Positions 8,617-20,468 of a stretch of DNA of 37,577 bases are shown here, one piece after another; within the stretch, counting starts at the first letter, position 1, and each line of letters opens with the position of its first letter. The stretch lies in NCBI GenBank assembly GCA_024695475.1, contig JAILIC010000113.1, forward strand, positions 1 through 37,577, in the 5' to 3' direction. This stretch comes from Treponema sp. (lineage in GTDB: Bacteria > Spirochaetota > Spirochaetia > Treponematales > Treponemataceae). Below the pieces are notes generated by a model that did not search any database, was not told the DNA's origin, and saw only the letters and a list, made by a program, of their open reading frames with translations. Made by a program: the position numbers and the translations under genes.

Positions 8617-9552
8617 ATGAAAGCATTAAGTATCGTTATTCCTGTTTATAACAGTCATGAATGTGTTGCCGAGTTATCTCGGCAGCTTGCAGATGCATTA
8701 CAAGGCATTGATTATGAGCAAATTATGGTCAATGACTGTAGCAAAGATACCAGCTGGCAGGAGATTCAAGCTGTCAGCAAGACAAATTCCCATATCATCG
8801 GTATCAATCTACGCAAAAACGGTGGTCAGGACAATGCCATTTTGACAGGTCTTCATTTTGCAAGTGGTAATTATGTTGTCATCATGGATGATGATTTGCA
8901 GCACTCCCCTTATGATATTCCCGCTCTTTATGCTGAAGTACAAAAAGGCTGGGACGTCTGCTATGCAAACTTTACCCATAAAAAACAGAAGCTCTGGAAA
9001 AACATGGGCAGCTGGTTTAATGGTAAAATCAGTGAAATTGCAATACAAAAACCGCAGAATATCTATTTATCTCCATTTAAAATCATTGCCCGTCCCGTAG
9101 TACAAGAGATACTAAAATTCAATAATCTTTTTCCATATATCGACGGCTTGATTTTTCAAGTAACAAAAGATATTACCCAAATCACGGTAGAACATCACAA
9201 ACGCGAACTGGGTAAGAGCAATTATAACCTGATAAAGTCCATCAAAGTATTTTTACGCATGCTCTTTGGTTTTTCGACAGCTCCGTTGCAGATTGCGGCC
9301 TATCTTGGTTTTACCTCAGCTGCCATCGGTCTTATACTTGCCCTCTGGTATTTTATCGAGTTTATACGTGGCAAAGCTGATGTTGTTGGATGGACAACAC
9401 TCGTTATCTTGATACTGATACTTGGCGGTGGTATTTTTGTCTCGTTGGGTATCATTGGAGAATACATCGGTCGTATGTATCTTACTATAAATAACAGTCC
9501 TAAATTTATCATCAAGGATACCATAGGCTACCACGATGCAAAAAAAGAATAA
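8617..9552 (+). CDS. ArnC/GtrB-like undecaprenyl-phosphate glycosyltransferase (GT2)
   Basis: 311 residues: GT2 domain (IVIPVYNSHE, MVNDCSKDTS, IMDDDLQHSP) then two C-terminal membrane helices and the terminal LGIIGEYIGRMY signature shared with ArnC/GtrB. The usual DDGS is NDCS here; the DDDLQ metal-binding motif is intact. Starts 6 bases after the aminotransferase stop and overlaps the next gene by 17 bases, so translation is probably coupled. By context it would attach the 4-amino sugar made by the 7477 product to undecaprenyl phosphate. The GT2 at 688 has the same architecture, but the two proteins are clearly diverged. Confidence 0.85.
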   Translation: MKALSIVIPVYNSHECVAELSRQLADALQGIDYEQIMVNDCSKDTSWQEIQAVSKTNSHIIGINLRKNGGQDNAILTGLHFASGNYVVIMDDDLQHSPYDIPALYAEVQKGWDVCYANFTHKKQKLWKNMGSWFNGKISEIAIQKPQNIYLSPFKIIARPVVQEILKFNNLFPYIDGLIFQVTKDITQITVEHHKRELGKSNYNLIKSIKVFLRMLFGFSTAPLQIAAYLGFTSAAIGLILALWYFIEFIRGKADVVGWTTLVILILILGGGIFVSLGIIGEYIGRMYLTINNSPKFIIKDTIGYHDAKKE

Positions 9553-9898
9553 GTTTGCCTATATGGTGCTCATGCACTTTGGATTTTTTCTGTATACCTG
9601 CTACTCCGTTATAGGTAAAATTGCATCTCGGTTTGATGCCATGTCTCTCCCCTTTATCATTGCATACGGCTCTGTTTTTGTTATTTTATTTGTCTATGCA
9701 ATCTTGTGGCAGCAAGTACTCAAAGTAATTCCACTGACTACAGCTACTGCAAATAAAACGATAACGATTGTCTGGGGTATTGTCTTTGGCATCATACTGT
9801 TTAAAGAACACATAAGCCTGCACATGTATCTTGGTGCTTTACTTATCCTAATCGGTATCATAGTACTGAGTTCAGAAAATGAGGCAAATCATGAATAA
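9536..9898 (+). CDS. ArnE-like small EamA/DMT-family half transporter
   Basis: 120 residues with four predicted membrane helices, the size of ArnE and SMR proteins. The second half (TATANKTITIVWGIVFGIILFKEHIS followed by LGALLILIGIIVL, shown in pieces) has the 'W..F.I.LF.E.....' and 'GA.LI..GI..L' pattern of EamA/DMT domains. ArnE and ArnF act as a heterodimer that flips undecaprenyl-phosphate aminoarabinose; the arrangement here suggests flipping of the lipid-linked amino sugar. Overlaps the upstream GT2 by 17 bases and the downstream partner by 8. Confidence 0.7.
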   Translation: MQKKNKFAYMVLMHFGFFLYTCYSVIGKIASRFDAMSLPFIIAYGSVFVILFVYAILWQQVLKVIPLTTATANKTITIVWGIVFGIILFKEHISLHMYLGALLILIGIIVLSSENEANHE

Positions 9899-10235
9899 CA
9901 CTACATTTTTTATTGGTCTGCTCTTTTTTTGTTCTTTTATATCAGCATTTTCGCAGATTTTGCTCAAAAAATCTGCATTGCACACCTATTCCTCGTTTAT
10001 TCGTGAGTATCTGAATATTTACGTCATCAGTGCCTATAGCATTTATTTTATAGCTGTCTGTATGGATCTTTGGGCCTTGCATAAGGTTCCCGTATCATAC
10101 GTTCCCATTATCGAAGCATCCAGTTATGTCTATGTCATTTTTTTAAGCAGAGTTTTTCTTAAAGAAAAGTTTTCAAAGCGTAAAATCATTGGCATGAGCA
10201 TTATCGTGCTTGGTATCATTTTGTATATAGTATAA
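9891..10235 (+). CDS. ArnF-like small EamA/DMT-family half transporter
   Basis: 114 residues, four hydrophobic helices, with AFSQILLKKSAL in helix 1 and FLKEKFSKRKIIGMSIIVLG near the end, typical of the ArnE/ArnF/SMR group. An alternative in-frame ATG at 9879 exists, but ATG 9891 has GAGG (9881-9884) at good spacing, so I use it. It overlaps the upstream half transporter by 8 bases, as expected for a heterodimer pair. Followed by a 76-base gap containing a hairpin. Confidence 0.7.
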   Translation: MNNTTFFIGLLFFCSFISAFSQILLKKSALHTYSSFIREYLNIYVISAYSIYFIAVCMDLWALHKVPVSYVPIIEASSYVYVIFLSRVFLKEKFSKRKIIGMSIIVLGIILYIV

Positions 10236-10239
10236 GGTA

Positions 10240-10295
10240 TCTCTAAAAACTCGCTGTTAGCAATTTTTTTGGAGAATCTGCTGTTTTAGGAGAGA
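10240..10295. repeat. Imperfect inverted repeat in the gap before the GT-C gene
   Basis: TCTCTAAAAAC (10240-10250) pairs imperfectly with GTTTTAGGAGAGA (10283-10295), giving a stem of about ten pairs with one bulge. The loop contains T7 (10264-10270). It could be an RNA hairpin or attenuator between the transporters and the GT-C gene, or a dispersed intergenic element. Confidence 0.4.
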
Positions 10296-10311
10296 TTAGT
10301 AAGGAGTAGAC

Positions 10312-12132
10312 ATGAACTACTTTTCAAAAAGGACTACATCAATTCTTGTTCCTCTTTCTATCGTGTGTCTGTTAGCTGGCAGTCTTTTAGTGCTTTTTTC
10401 GCAGCAAAGCATTGCTGTAATGTATACTTTTTTATCTAAATCGATTTTTCACCGGGAGTTTTCATTAGAAAAGTGGCTGCCGACAATAGAGTCGTTTTTT
10501 ATGATTCCGCTCTTTACTGTCGTTTTTTTTAATGCTCTTGTCTTTCACAAATATACTGAAAAAATCCGTCTACTCATGGTGAGTGTCTTATTTGCAGTTA
10601 TTGCTTTTATGATTATCTATGTAACAGCTACACGCTCTGATGCATTTGTAAACACTGATCTTGCCGCAGAGTTTTTATTGGCAAAAGAGTGTGTGCTTGA
10701 AAAGTCATTATGGCCACGCGGCTGGTGTTACTCGACAGAAATCCGACTACTCAATACACAGCTGTTTTCAGCCCCGCTATTCCTTTTTACGGATAGTTGG
10801 ACCGTTAATAAAGTGTTTACGACTATTTGTACCTGTGCAGTGCTCTTTTGGGCTTGCTGGTATCTTTTACAGCAGACCGATGTCAAAGGCACGTGGCTAA
10901 AACTGCTTGCCAGCTTGCTTATCATATGTCCTTTTTCAGAAATAGCCTGGTATGTCGGTACCTGGGGTACCTACTATGTACCTCATGCTGTAATGAGCAT
11001 TGTCTATGTAGCAACTTTTGTAAAATTGCACTACAAGCAGCCAAAACATGCAAAAATACTTACCTATTTCTTTTACATCTGGGGCTTTTTGAGCGGTTTA
11101 TCATCAATACGATACATCATGCTGTTTGTATTTCCGTTATGTATTACTGCCATCGTCATTGAATGTCACAACAAAAAAGATATTACCCAGTTTAAGGCTT
11201 TCTGGATTAATACTCCTACTGTCTTTACCAGTTGTATTGGTCTGTTTGCAAGTGGATTTGGCTACGTATGCAACAATGTTGTTTTACAGCATCTGTATAC
11301 TTTTTCTCAGTGGAATACGATAAACTTTACTACTTTTGGCCACTACACCGTAACAGAACTGATTAGTGCTCTGCTCCATATCTTTGGTTTTCAAGACGGT
11401 ATCGCCGTCATGACACCTGGTGGCATAGTCAACATCCTTGTGTATGCAGCACTCGTACTCTTTATCATCAATGTAGTTGCATCGTTTAAAGGTACAATGC
11501 CGATATCACACAGAACTATCTTGACCTTTGTGGTCAGCAGCTATGCCTTTAATACCTTTGTCTATTTTAATACTGATTTTATCGCACGTTACTATTATCC
11601 ACTCGTCGTCTATATCATTCCTTGTATTGCAATTCTTATACAAGATGGCAGCATAAAAAAGCTGCAGCGTTATTTCATGGTTGTAGCATGGGCCGTCGTA
11701 CTGATTATCTCGACCTTTGCATTGTTACAAAACAAGCTCCATACAGACAACAACACCCATGAATATGGTGCGTTGCACTTTTTGCAAGACAATGACTACA
11801 CCTTTGGGTATGCCACTTTCTGGCACACCAATGTCTTTACGTATCTGTCAAACGGAAAGATTGCCATCGGTAACCTGCTTTGTACAGATTCTTCAAAGTT
11901 ACATTTTACTGATTCATTTGCCTATGACACGTGGCTTACACCAAAACGCTATTACACGGATGATTTTGCAAAAGGGAAAGTTTTTTTATTAGTAACCAAT
12001 GAACAAGCTCAGACAGGAGCCAATCATGGACTGTTACAAAATGGACATCTGGTTTATGAAGATTCCTATTACAAAATTTATGACTACCCGTCAAATCAGG
12101 CGTTCAAAGACAGCTATAAAAGCACAAGGTAG
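10312..12132 (+). CDS. Polytopic GT-C-like membrane glycosyltransferase (putative)
   Basis: 606 residues: about ten to eleven hydrophobic helices over residues 10-460 and a soluble C-terminal domain of about 130 residues. The segment RSDAFVNTDLAAEF in the first large loop supplies acidic residues where GT-C enzymes hold their catalytic aspartates; WPRGWCYSTEIRL follows. I do not recognise a specific family. Its place after an ArnC-like enzyme and an ArnE/F-like pair parallels ArnT and argues for a transferase using the flipped lipid-linked amino sugar. The start has AAGGAG eight bases upstream. Its TAG stop overlaps the -35 of the next promoter. Confidence 0.55.
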   Translation: MNYFSKRTTSILVPLSIVCLLAGSLLVLFSQQSIAVMYTFLSKSIFHREFSLEKWLPTIESFFMIPLFTVVFFNALVFHKYTEKIRLLMVSVLFAVIAFMIIYVTATRSDAFVNTDLAAEFLLAKECVLEKSLWPRGWCYSTEIRLLNTQLFSAPLFLFTDSWTVNKVFTTICTCAVLFWACWYLLQQTDVKGTWLKLLASLLIICPFSEIAWYVGTWGTYYVPHAVMSIVYVATFVKLHYKQPKHAKILTYFFYIWGFLSGLSSIRYIMLFVFPLCITAIVIECHNKKDITQFKAFWINTPTVFTSCIGLFASGFGYVCNNVVLQHLYTFSQWNTINFTTFGHYTVTELISALLHIFGFQDGIAVMTPGGIVNILVYAALVLFIINVVASFKGTMPISHRTILTFVVSSYAFNTFVYFNTDFIARYYYPLVVYIIPCIAILIQDGSIKKLQRYFMVVAWAVVLIISTFALLQNKLHTDNNTHEYGALHFLQDNDYTFGYATFWHTNVFTYLSNGKIAIGNLLCTDSSKLHFTDSFAYDTWLTPKRYYTDDFAKGKVFLLVTNEQAQTGANHGLLQNGHLVYEDSYYKIYDYPSNQAFKDSYKSTR

Positions 12133-12158
12133 ACATCTTTATACATAATTATTATACT
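12130..12158 (+). promoter_or_regulatory. Candidate promoter TAGACA-N17-TATACT before fusion copy 2
   Basis: TAGACA (12130-12135) and TATACT (12153-12158), 17 bases apart, are identical in both hexamers and spacing to the promoter at 650-678. The TAG of the -35 is the stop codon of the GT-C gene. A transcript from here would carry the phosphonate and heptose genes. Confidence 0.55.
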
Positions 12159-12182
12159 TGAAAGAACTATTCAGAGGAAATA

Positions 12183-14915
12183 ATGGAATCTATTCTATAT
12201 ACTATAATTATTTACCCGCTTTATCTTATCATCGAATTAAGCTATCAGATATTTGTAAAACTCTGTGATGGTAATAAAGCGCTGCCAGTTATCGGTGTCA
12301 GTATTGCAATCACATTGCTTTGTCTGCCCCTCTATGCCGTCGCAGAAAAATGGCAGGAGTTAGAGCGTCAAACACAAAAAAAGCTGCAACCTGGCATTGA
12401 TCGTATAAAAAAAGCATTTACCGGTGACGAACGGTATATGATGACGACAACATTCTATAAAGAAAATCACTACCATCCATTGATGGCATTGCGCTCATCT
12501 TTTGGTCTGTTAATACAAGTACCTTTTTTTATAGCTGCATATTCATTCTTATCCAATCCGAATCTATTGTCAGGTGTTTCGCTTCTATTTATCAAGGACA
12601 TGGGTAAACCAGATGCATTATTTTCAATAGGTTCGTTTACGGTAAACATTCTGCCGATAACCATGACCCTGATCAACATCATTGCCGGTGCTATCTACAC
12701 TCATAGTTTTAAGCTTAAAGACAAACTACAGATATATGGCATGGCATTGCTGTTTTTAGTTATTTTGTACAACTCGCCAAGCGGTCTGGTTTTATACTGG
12801 ACAATGAACAACGTATTTAGCCTTATAAAAAATATCTTTTATAAGCTTAAAAATCCTCTCAAGGCTTTCTATTATTGCTCTTGCATTGTCTGTGCATTTG
12901 TCATTGTCTACTTTGCATTTTTCTTAAAGACAAAACATATCAATAAAGTCATTGGTATTGTTTTTTGCCTACTTATCTATTGCATACCTTTATTTGCTAA
13001 GGCATGTACCTATTTACTCGATCATCACCTTAAAATAGGACTAGAAGATAAAAAGCTACGCTTACAGGTATTTTTCTTATCTTGTCTTATCACCTGTATT
13101 TTGACAGGACTAGCCATACCATCAGCTTTGATCTCATCTGATGTTGTTGAATTTTCTGATATAGCCGCTCATCAAAGTCCCTATTTTTTGTTTGGATTTA
13201 CCGTCTGGCAGTCAATTGGTTTTTGTATAGCCTGGCCATTATGCATTTACTTTTTATTTGGTCCAAAGATTCAAACTTTTCTTTCTTTGGCAATGTGTAT
13301 CATTGCAATTGGGACGGTTATGAATGCCTTTGGTTTTATGCTTCCTTATGGCGACATTTCACAGTCTTTGGTATTCTTAAATCCGGCAAGTTTTAGAACA
13401 GTCTCACTGCCGTCTTTACTCAATCTTCTTGCAATCATTGCACTGATTGTTTTATGTGCACTCTTTGTTTTTGCAAAAAAAGGTAAAGTGTTTACTTCAT
13501 TATTGACTATCGGTGTCTTATCATTAAGTGCCATCAGCATCGTCAATATCATAACTATCGTACAATCATATAACTTCTATTTGAAGAATAAAAGTTCGGC
13601 AATCACACAGGTTGAGCCTATTTTTCACCTGTCAAAAAATCATCCAAACGTCGTATTATTTATGCTTGACCGTGGTACAAGCTATTATATTCCAGAAGTA
13701 TTGGAAGACTGTCCGGAACTAAAAGAGGTATACAGCGGTTTTACCTTATATCAGAATGTACTTTCATTTAATGGTCATACACTAATGGGTAGCCCAGGTC
13801 TTTTTGGCGGTTACGAGTATACTCCTGCTGAAATGAATAAACGATCTGAAGAGCCACTCAAAGACAAGCATAATGAAGCTTTGCTGTTATTACCTCGTAT
13901 CTTTACGGAACAGGCAGGTTATAAAGTTTCTGTTGCTGATCCATCTTGGGCAAATTATAATAATTTTTCTGATTTAACTATTTTTGAAGGGCATGACAAC
14001 ATTAAAGCTTTTCAAACCATGGGTAAATATAATGAAGCATGGTTTAAAGCACATCCAGACAGCAAAAATTTTGACAATACCGAAGCTATATTAAAACGAA
14101 ATCTTTTGTATTTTAGTTTTTTCAGAGAAGTACCCATTTTTTTACGTCAGATTTTGTATCATAGCGGTAGCTATTGGAACTCTGATGCAGGTGTTGCAAA
14201 CCTGTCAGTCATCATTGACAGTTATGCCGTTTTAGACTTTTTACCACAGCTTACCGATTTTAGTAATGACGACACTGGATCATATATCGTTATGTCTAAC
14301 GAGCTTACCCACGAAGACATGTATTTACAGGCTCCAGAATTTATTCCTGTCAAAGATGTTACCAACCGTGGAATTTCTCGTCTCAAAGATGACGTACATT
14401 ATCCTACTCATGCGGCAACCTTAAAGCGTATCGCCTCTTGGTTGCAGTATCTAAAGGATAACGGGGTCTATGATAATACACGTATCATCATGGTTAGTGA
14501 CCATGGTGTCAACAGCAGTGAAGATATCTTTGATGCTAATCCAGAACTTGACAACACCGTTGCCAGCTGGAAGTATCATGGACGTGCACACTATCACAGT
14601 ATCATGATGTACAAGGATTTTAATACCAATGGAACAATCAAAACAGATATGTCATTTATGACAAATGCTGATACACCATCACTGTTGGTGCGCGATATTG
14701 TGCCAAACGCGACAAATCCGTTTACCAATAAACCAATACCAACTGATACCACATCATTAAAAAAGGATGGTGTCTATATAACAGTAAATGATAACCATCA
14801 GCCACCATACAATGGTAAGTACACATATACTATTAAAGATACTGAGTGGTGGCACGTAAAAGATTCTATTTTTAAGTCAGAAAACTGGAATCAGCAAAGT
14901 CCATTTAGTAAATAA
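12183..14915 (+). CDS. YidC/Oxa1-like core fused to an alkaline-phosphatase-superfamily transferase, copy 2
   Basis: 910 residues with the same three-part layout as the copy at 4710. The YidC-like core (~1-225) has IAITLLCLPL (T44 at the insertase arginine position), HPLMALRSSFGLLIQVPFF, LFIKDMGKPDA and SPSGLVLYWTMNNV. Extra membrane segments follow to ~470. The extracytoplasmic transferase domain has metal ligand D496 (FMLDRG), probable nucleophile T533 (NGHTLMG), D773-H774 (VSDHG) and H803/H805 (GRAHYH), a set comparable to EptA/LtaS metal and substrate residues. The pair with the TagF-like gene 16 bases downstream is repeated at 24498/27221. Expected role: transfer of a phospho- or phosphono-head group to a glycan or lipid outside the membrane. 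RBS AGAGGAAA just upstream. Confidence 0.8.
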   Translation: MESILYTIIIYPLYLIIELSYQIFVKLCDGNKALPVIGVSIAITLLCLPLYAVAEKWQELERQTQKKLQPGIDRIKKAFTGDERYMMTTTFYKENHYHPLMALRSSFGLLIQVPFFIAAYSFLSNPNLLSGVSLLFIKDMGKPDALFSIGSFTVNILPITMTLINIIAGAIYTHSFKLKDKLQIYGMALLFLVILYNSPSGLVLYWTMNNVFSLIKNIFYKLKNPLKAFYYCSCIVCAFVIVYFAFFLKTKHINKVIGIVFCLLIYCIPLFAKACTYLLDHHLKIGLEDKKLRLQVFFLSCLITCILTGLAIPSALISSDVVEFSDIAAHQSPYFLFGFTVWQSIGFCIAWPLCIYFLFGPKIQTFLSLAMCIIAIGTVMNAFGFMLPYGDISQSLVFLNPASFRTVSLPSLLNLLAIIALIVLCALFVFAKKGKVFTSLLTIGVLSLSAISIVNIITIVQSYNFYLKNKSSAITQVEPIFHLSKNHPNVVLFMLDRGTSYYIPEVLEDCPELKEVYSGFTLYQNVLSFNGHTLMGSPGLFGGYEYTPAEMNKRSEEPLKDKHNEALLLLPRIFTEQAGYKVSVADPSWANYNNFSDLTIFEGHDNIKAFQTMGKYNEAWFKAHPDSKNFDNTEAILKRNLLYFSFFREVPIFLRQILYHSGSYWNSDAGVANLSVIIDSYAVLDFLPQLTDFSNDDTGSYIVMSNELTHEDMYLQAPEFIPVKDVTNRGISRLKDDVHYPTHAATLKRIASWLQYLKDNGVYDNTRIIMVSDHGVNSSEDIFDANPELDNTVASWKYHGRAHYHSIMMYKDFNTNGTIKTDMSFMTNADTPSLLVRDIVPNATNPFTNKPIPTDTTSLKKDGVYITVNDNHQPPYNGKYTYTIKDTEWWHVKDSIFKSENWNQQSPFSK

Positions 14916-14931
14916 CGAGACGGAGTAACCT

Positions 14932-16197
14932 ATGATATATCCTACATTTTTATACATCGATCCAGGTACAGGAAGCATGTTGTTTTCGATTCTTATCGGA
15001 GCAACTGCGACTTTATTCTTTTTAGGCAAAGCTGCCATTCTTAAGCTAAAGCTGTTCTTTTCAGGTAAAAAAGGCGGCGTACAGCAAGATGCATCATACA
15101 AACCGTATGTCATTTATTCTGAAGGCAAGCAATACTGGAATGTTTTTAAACCGGTAGTCACTGCTTTTGAAGAGCGAAAAGTGCCACTTACCTACTACAC
15201 AAGTTCATCAGATGATCCTGTATTTGACACTACCTATACTTATATAAAACCAGAATACATTGGTGAAGGTAATATGGCATTTGCCCGTCTCAATATGCTT
15301 TCTGCAGGTTTTGTTTTGATGACAACACCAGGCTTGCAGGTATATCAGTTAAAACGCAGTAAACATGTTGCTCATTATAGTCATGTAGTACACATGCCTA
15401 ATGATGCAACAACATACCGTTTGTTTGGTTTGGATTTTTTTGACTCAGTATTATTGACTGGCGATTATCAGGGTGAAGATATCCGACTTTTGGAAGAACA
15501 GCGTGGTATAGCAAAAAAAGATTTGGTAACCGTAGGTTGTACCTATCTTGATGAATATGCAGCAAAGATTTCATCAATTCCAGAAGAAGAAAATCATCCG
15601 TTTACGGTATTAGTGTCGCCAAGTTGGGGTGCAAGCGGTCTTTTAATGAAATATGGCGAAAAACTGCTTGATCCATTGTCACAGACAGGATGGCGCATTA
15701 TTATCCGTCCTCACCCTCAGTCAAAGAAAAGTGAAGCTGAGATGCTTGATCGACTTACCAAACGCTATGAAGGCAATGCTAACATCGAATGGGATTATAA
15801 TCGCGAAAACATTTATTCCCTTAAAAAAGCTGACATCATGATATCTGATTTTTCTGGCATCATTTTTGATTACACGTTCCTGTGTGATAAACCTGTCATG
15901 TATGTTAATGCCGATATGGATCTATTACCGTATGATGCATACGATTTACAAAAGCCACTGTGGCAGTTTGAAGTATTAAAAAAGATGGGCATTGAACTTA
16001 CCGAAAGTAACTTTGCTACTATCAAAGATGTTATACAATCAGCAAGCGACAGCAAAGAACTTGCACTTGCACGTAAACAAGCAAAAGAGCAGGCCTGGAT
16101 GCATATTGGACAGGCTGGAGAGCTTATTGCAGACTATATGATGAAGACAATACCATATACACAATCTACACAAAAGGGAGATACCGATGAGCAATAA
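14932..16197 (+). CDS. 'IDPGTGS' membrane-anchored TagF-like (CDP-glycerol glycerophosphotransferase family) protein, copy 1
   Basis: 421 residues. The N-terminus FLYIDPGTGSMLFSILIG plus the following hydrophobic stretch forms a single membrane anchor (~5-32). The rest resembles the GT-B fold of TagF/CDP-glycerol glycerophosphotransferases: VSPSWGASGLL, IIRPHPQS (H261) and MISDFSGIIFDYTFL (D306, S308, D313) followed by CDKPVMY. TagF uses CDP-glycerol to add glycerol phosphate units at the inner face of the membrane. Next to a CMP-AEP pathway, the natural inference is use of CMP-AEP or a related nucleotide-activated head group. It overlaps the PEP mutase gene by 11 bases. GGAG lies eight bases before the start. 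Donor and acceptor are unproven. Confidence 0.75.
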   Translation: MIYPTFLYIDPGTGSMLFSILIGATATLFFLGKAAILKLKLFFSGKKGGVQQDASYKPYVIYSEGKQYWNVFKPVVTAFEERKVPLTYYTSSSDDPVFDTTYTYIKPEYIGEGNMAFARLNMLSAGFVLMTTPGLQVYQLKRSKHVAHYSHVVHMPNDATTYRLFGLDFFDSVLLTGDYQGEDIRLLEEQRGIAKKDLVTVGCTYLDEYAAKISSIPEEENHPFTVLVSPSWGASGLLMKYGEKLLDPLSQTGWRIIIRPHPQSKKSEAEMLDRLTKRYEGNANIEWDYNRENIYSLKKADIMISDFSGIIFDYTFLCDKPVMYVNADMDLLPYDAYDLQKPLWQFEVLKKMGIELTESNFATIKDVIQSASDSKELALARKQAKEQAWMHIGQAGELIADYMMKTIPYTQSTQKGDTDEQ

Positions 16198-17491
16198 AAC
16201 TGTTTATGTAGGAATCACTGGTGATATCATTCACCCAGGAATCATTAATATTATTACAGAGGGTGCAAAACACGGAGATTTGATTGTCGGTTTGCTTACT
16301 GACAGTGCTATCGTTTCGCACAAACGGCTCCCCTACCTCACATACGAGCAGCGCAAAGCCGTAGTAGAAAACATAAAAGGTGTAAGCAAAGTCATTCCAC
16401 AGGAAGACTGGAGTTATGTACCAAACCTGAAAAAACTCAAGCCGGATTTTATCATTCATGGTGATGACTGGAAAACCAATTATCTCAGCAAAATTCGTGA
16501 AGACGTCTATGAGACTATGAAAGAATGGGGCGGTCAGGTTATTGAAGTTCCTTATACACAGGGCATCAATTCTACTGCGCTTGTCGATAATGCAAAGACC
16601 ATCGGCACTACTCCAGACGTACGTCGTGCTACATTACGCCGTCTCTTGGCAGCAAAACCGATTGTCCGCATTATGGAAGCTCATTCTGGCTTAAGCGGAC
16701 TTATTATCGAAAATACAGAAGTTATGAAAGACGATGGCTTACACTCTTTTGACGGTATGTGGTCGTCTTCATTGACAGACTCTACAAACAAAGGTAAACC
16801 TGATATCGAAGCTGTCGATTTGACTACACGTATGCAGGCATTAACTGATATTCTTGAATGTACTACAAAGCCAATCATTTATGATGGTGATACTGGTGAT
16901 ATTCCTGAGCACTTTGTCTTTACCGTACGTACACTGGAACGTAATGGCGTCAGTGCGGTCATCATCGAAGACAAAAAAGGTCTTAAGAAAAACTCTCTAT
17001 TTGGAACAGAAGCAAAACAGGAACTGGCAACAGAAGAAGAATTTTGCCATAAAATCTCAGAAGGTAAAAAAGCACAAGTCACCAAAGACTTTATGATTAT
17101 TGCCCGTATCGAAGAGATTATCGCAGGTCGCAGTGTTGATGAGGCTTTAACAAAGGCTTTTGCAAGTGTAAAAGCCGGTGCCGATGGTATCATGATTCAC
17201 TCAAAAGACAAGTCTGGCGCAGACATCAAAGAGTTTTGCCAGAGATTCCGCAAGGAATACAAATCAATTCCTTTGGTACTAGTACCAACCACCTATAACC
17301 AGTTTACAGAAAAGGAACTTGCCGAATGGGGTGCAAACATCATCATTTATGCTAATCATATGTTGCGCTCAGCCTACCCTGCCATGCAGCGTTGTGCAGA
17401 GACCATCTTGAAAGCAGAGCGTTCACTTGAAGTAAATGATATGTGTATGCCTATCAAGCAAATTCTTGAACTTATTCCAGGAACAAAATAA
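16187..17491 (+). CDS. pepM: Phosphoenolpyruvate mutase with N-terminal cytidylyltransferase-like domain
   Basis: 434 residues. Residues ~1-135 form a nucleotidyltransferase-like domain (DIIHPGIINIITEGAKHG; YTQGINSTAL). Residues ~150-434 are PEP mutase of the isocitrate-lyase superfamily: MEAHSGLSGLI, DGDTGDIPEHF, the catalytic loop IIEDKKGLKKNS (E261-D262-K263) and ADGIMIHSKDK, NHMLRSAYPAM. It converts PEP to phosphonopyruvate, forming the C-P bond. The N-terminal HxGH motif is degenerate (HPGI, I19 instead of H) and the ISST-type motif reads INST, so that domain is probably not catalytic. Overlaps the TagF-like gene by 11 bases and precedes the decarboxylase by 2, securing the thermodynamically unfavourable step. 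RBS AGGGAG at 16175. Confidence 0.95.
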   Translation: MSNKTVYVGITGDIIHPGIINIITEGAKHGDLIVGLLTDSAIVSHKRLPYLTYEQRKAVVENIKGVSKVIPQEDWSYVPNLKKLKPDFIIHGDDWKTNYLSKIREDVYETMKEWGGQVIEVPYTQGINSTALVDNAKTIGTTPDVRRATLRRLLAAKPIVRIMEAHSGLSGLIIENTEVMKDDGLHSFDGMWSSSLTDSTNKGKPDIEAVDLTTRMQALTDILECTTKPIIYDGDTGDIPEHFVFTVRTLERNGVSAVIIEDKKGLKKNSLFGTEAKQELATEEEFCHKISEGKKAQVTKDFMIIARIEEIIAGRSVDEALTKAFASVKAGADGIMIHSKDKSGADIKEFCQRFRKEYKSIPLVLVPTTYNQFTEKELAEWGANIIIYANHMLRSAYPAMQRCAETILKAERSLEVNDMCMPIKQILELIPGTK

Positions 17492-17493
17492 CT

Positions 17494-20456
<2,963 letters not shown>

Positions 20457-20468
20457 CAAGAGGACTTT

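Noticed and set aside
16879-17193. 104-codon minus-strand ORF inside pepM
   Set aside because: It lies entirely opposite the PEP mutase catalytic region, and I recognised no family motifs in it.
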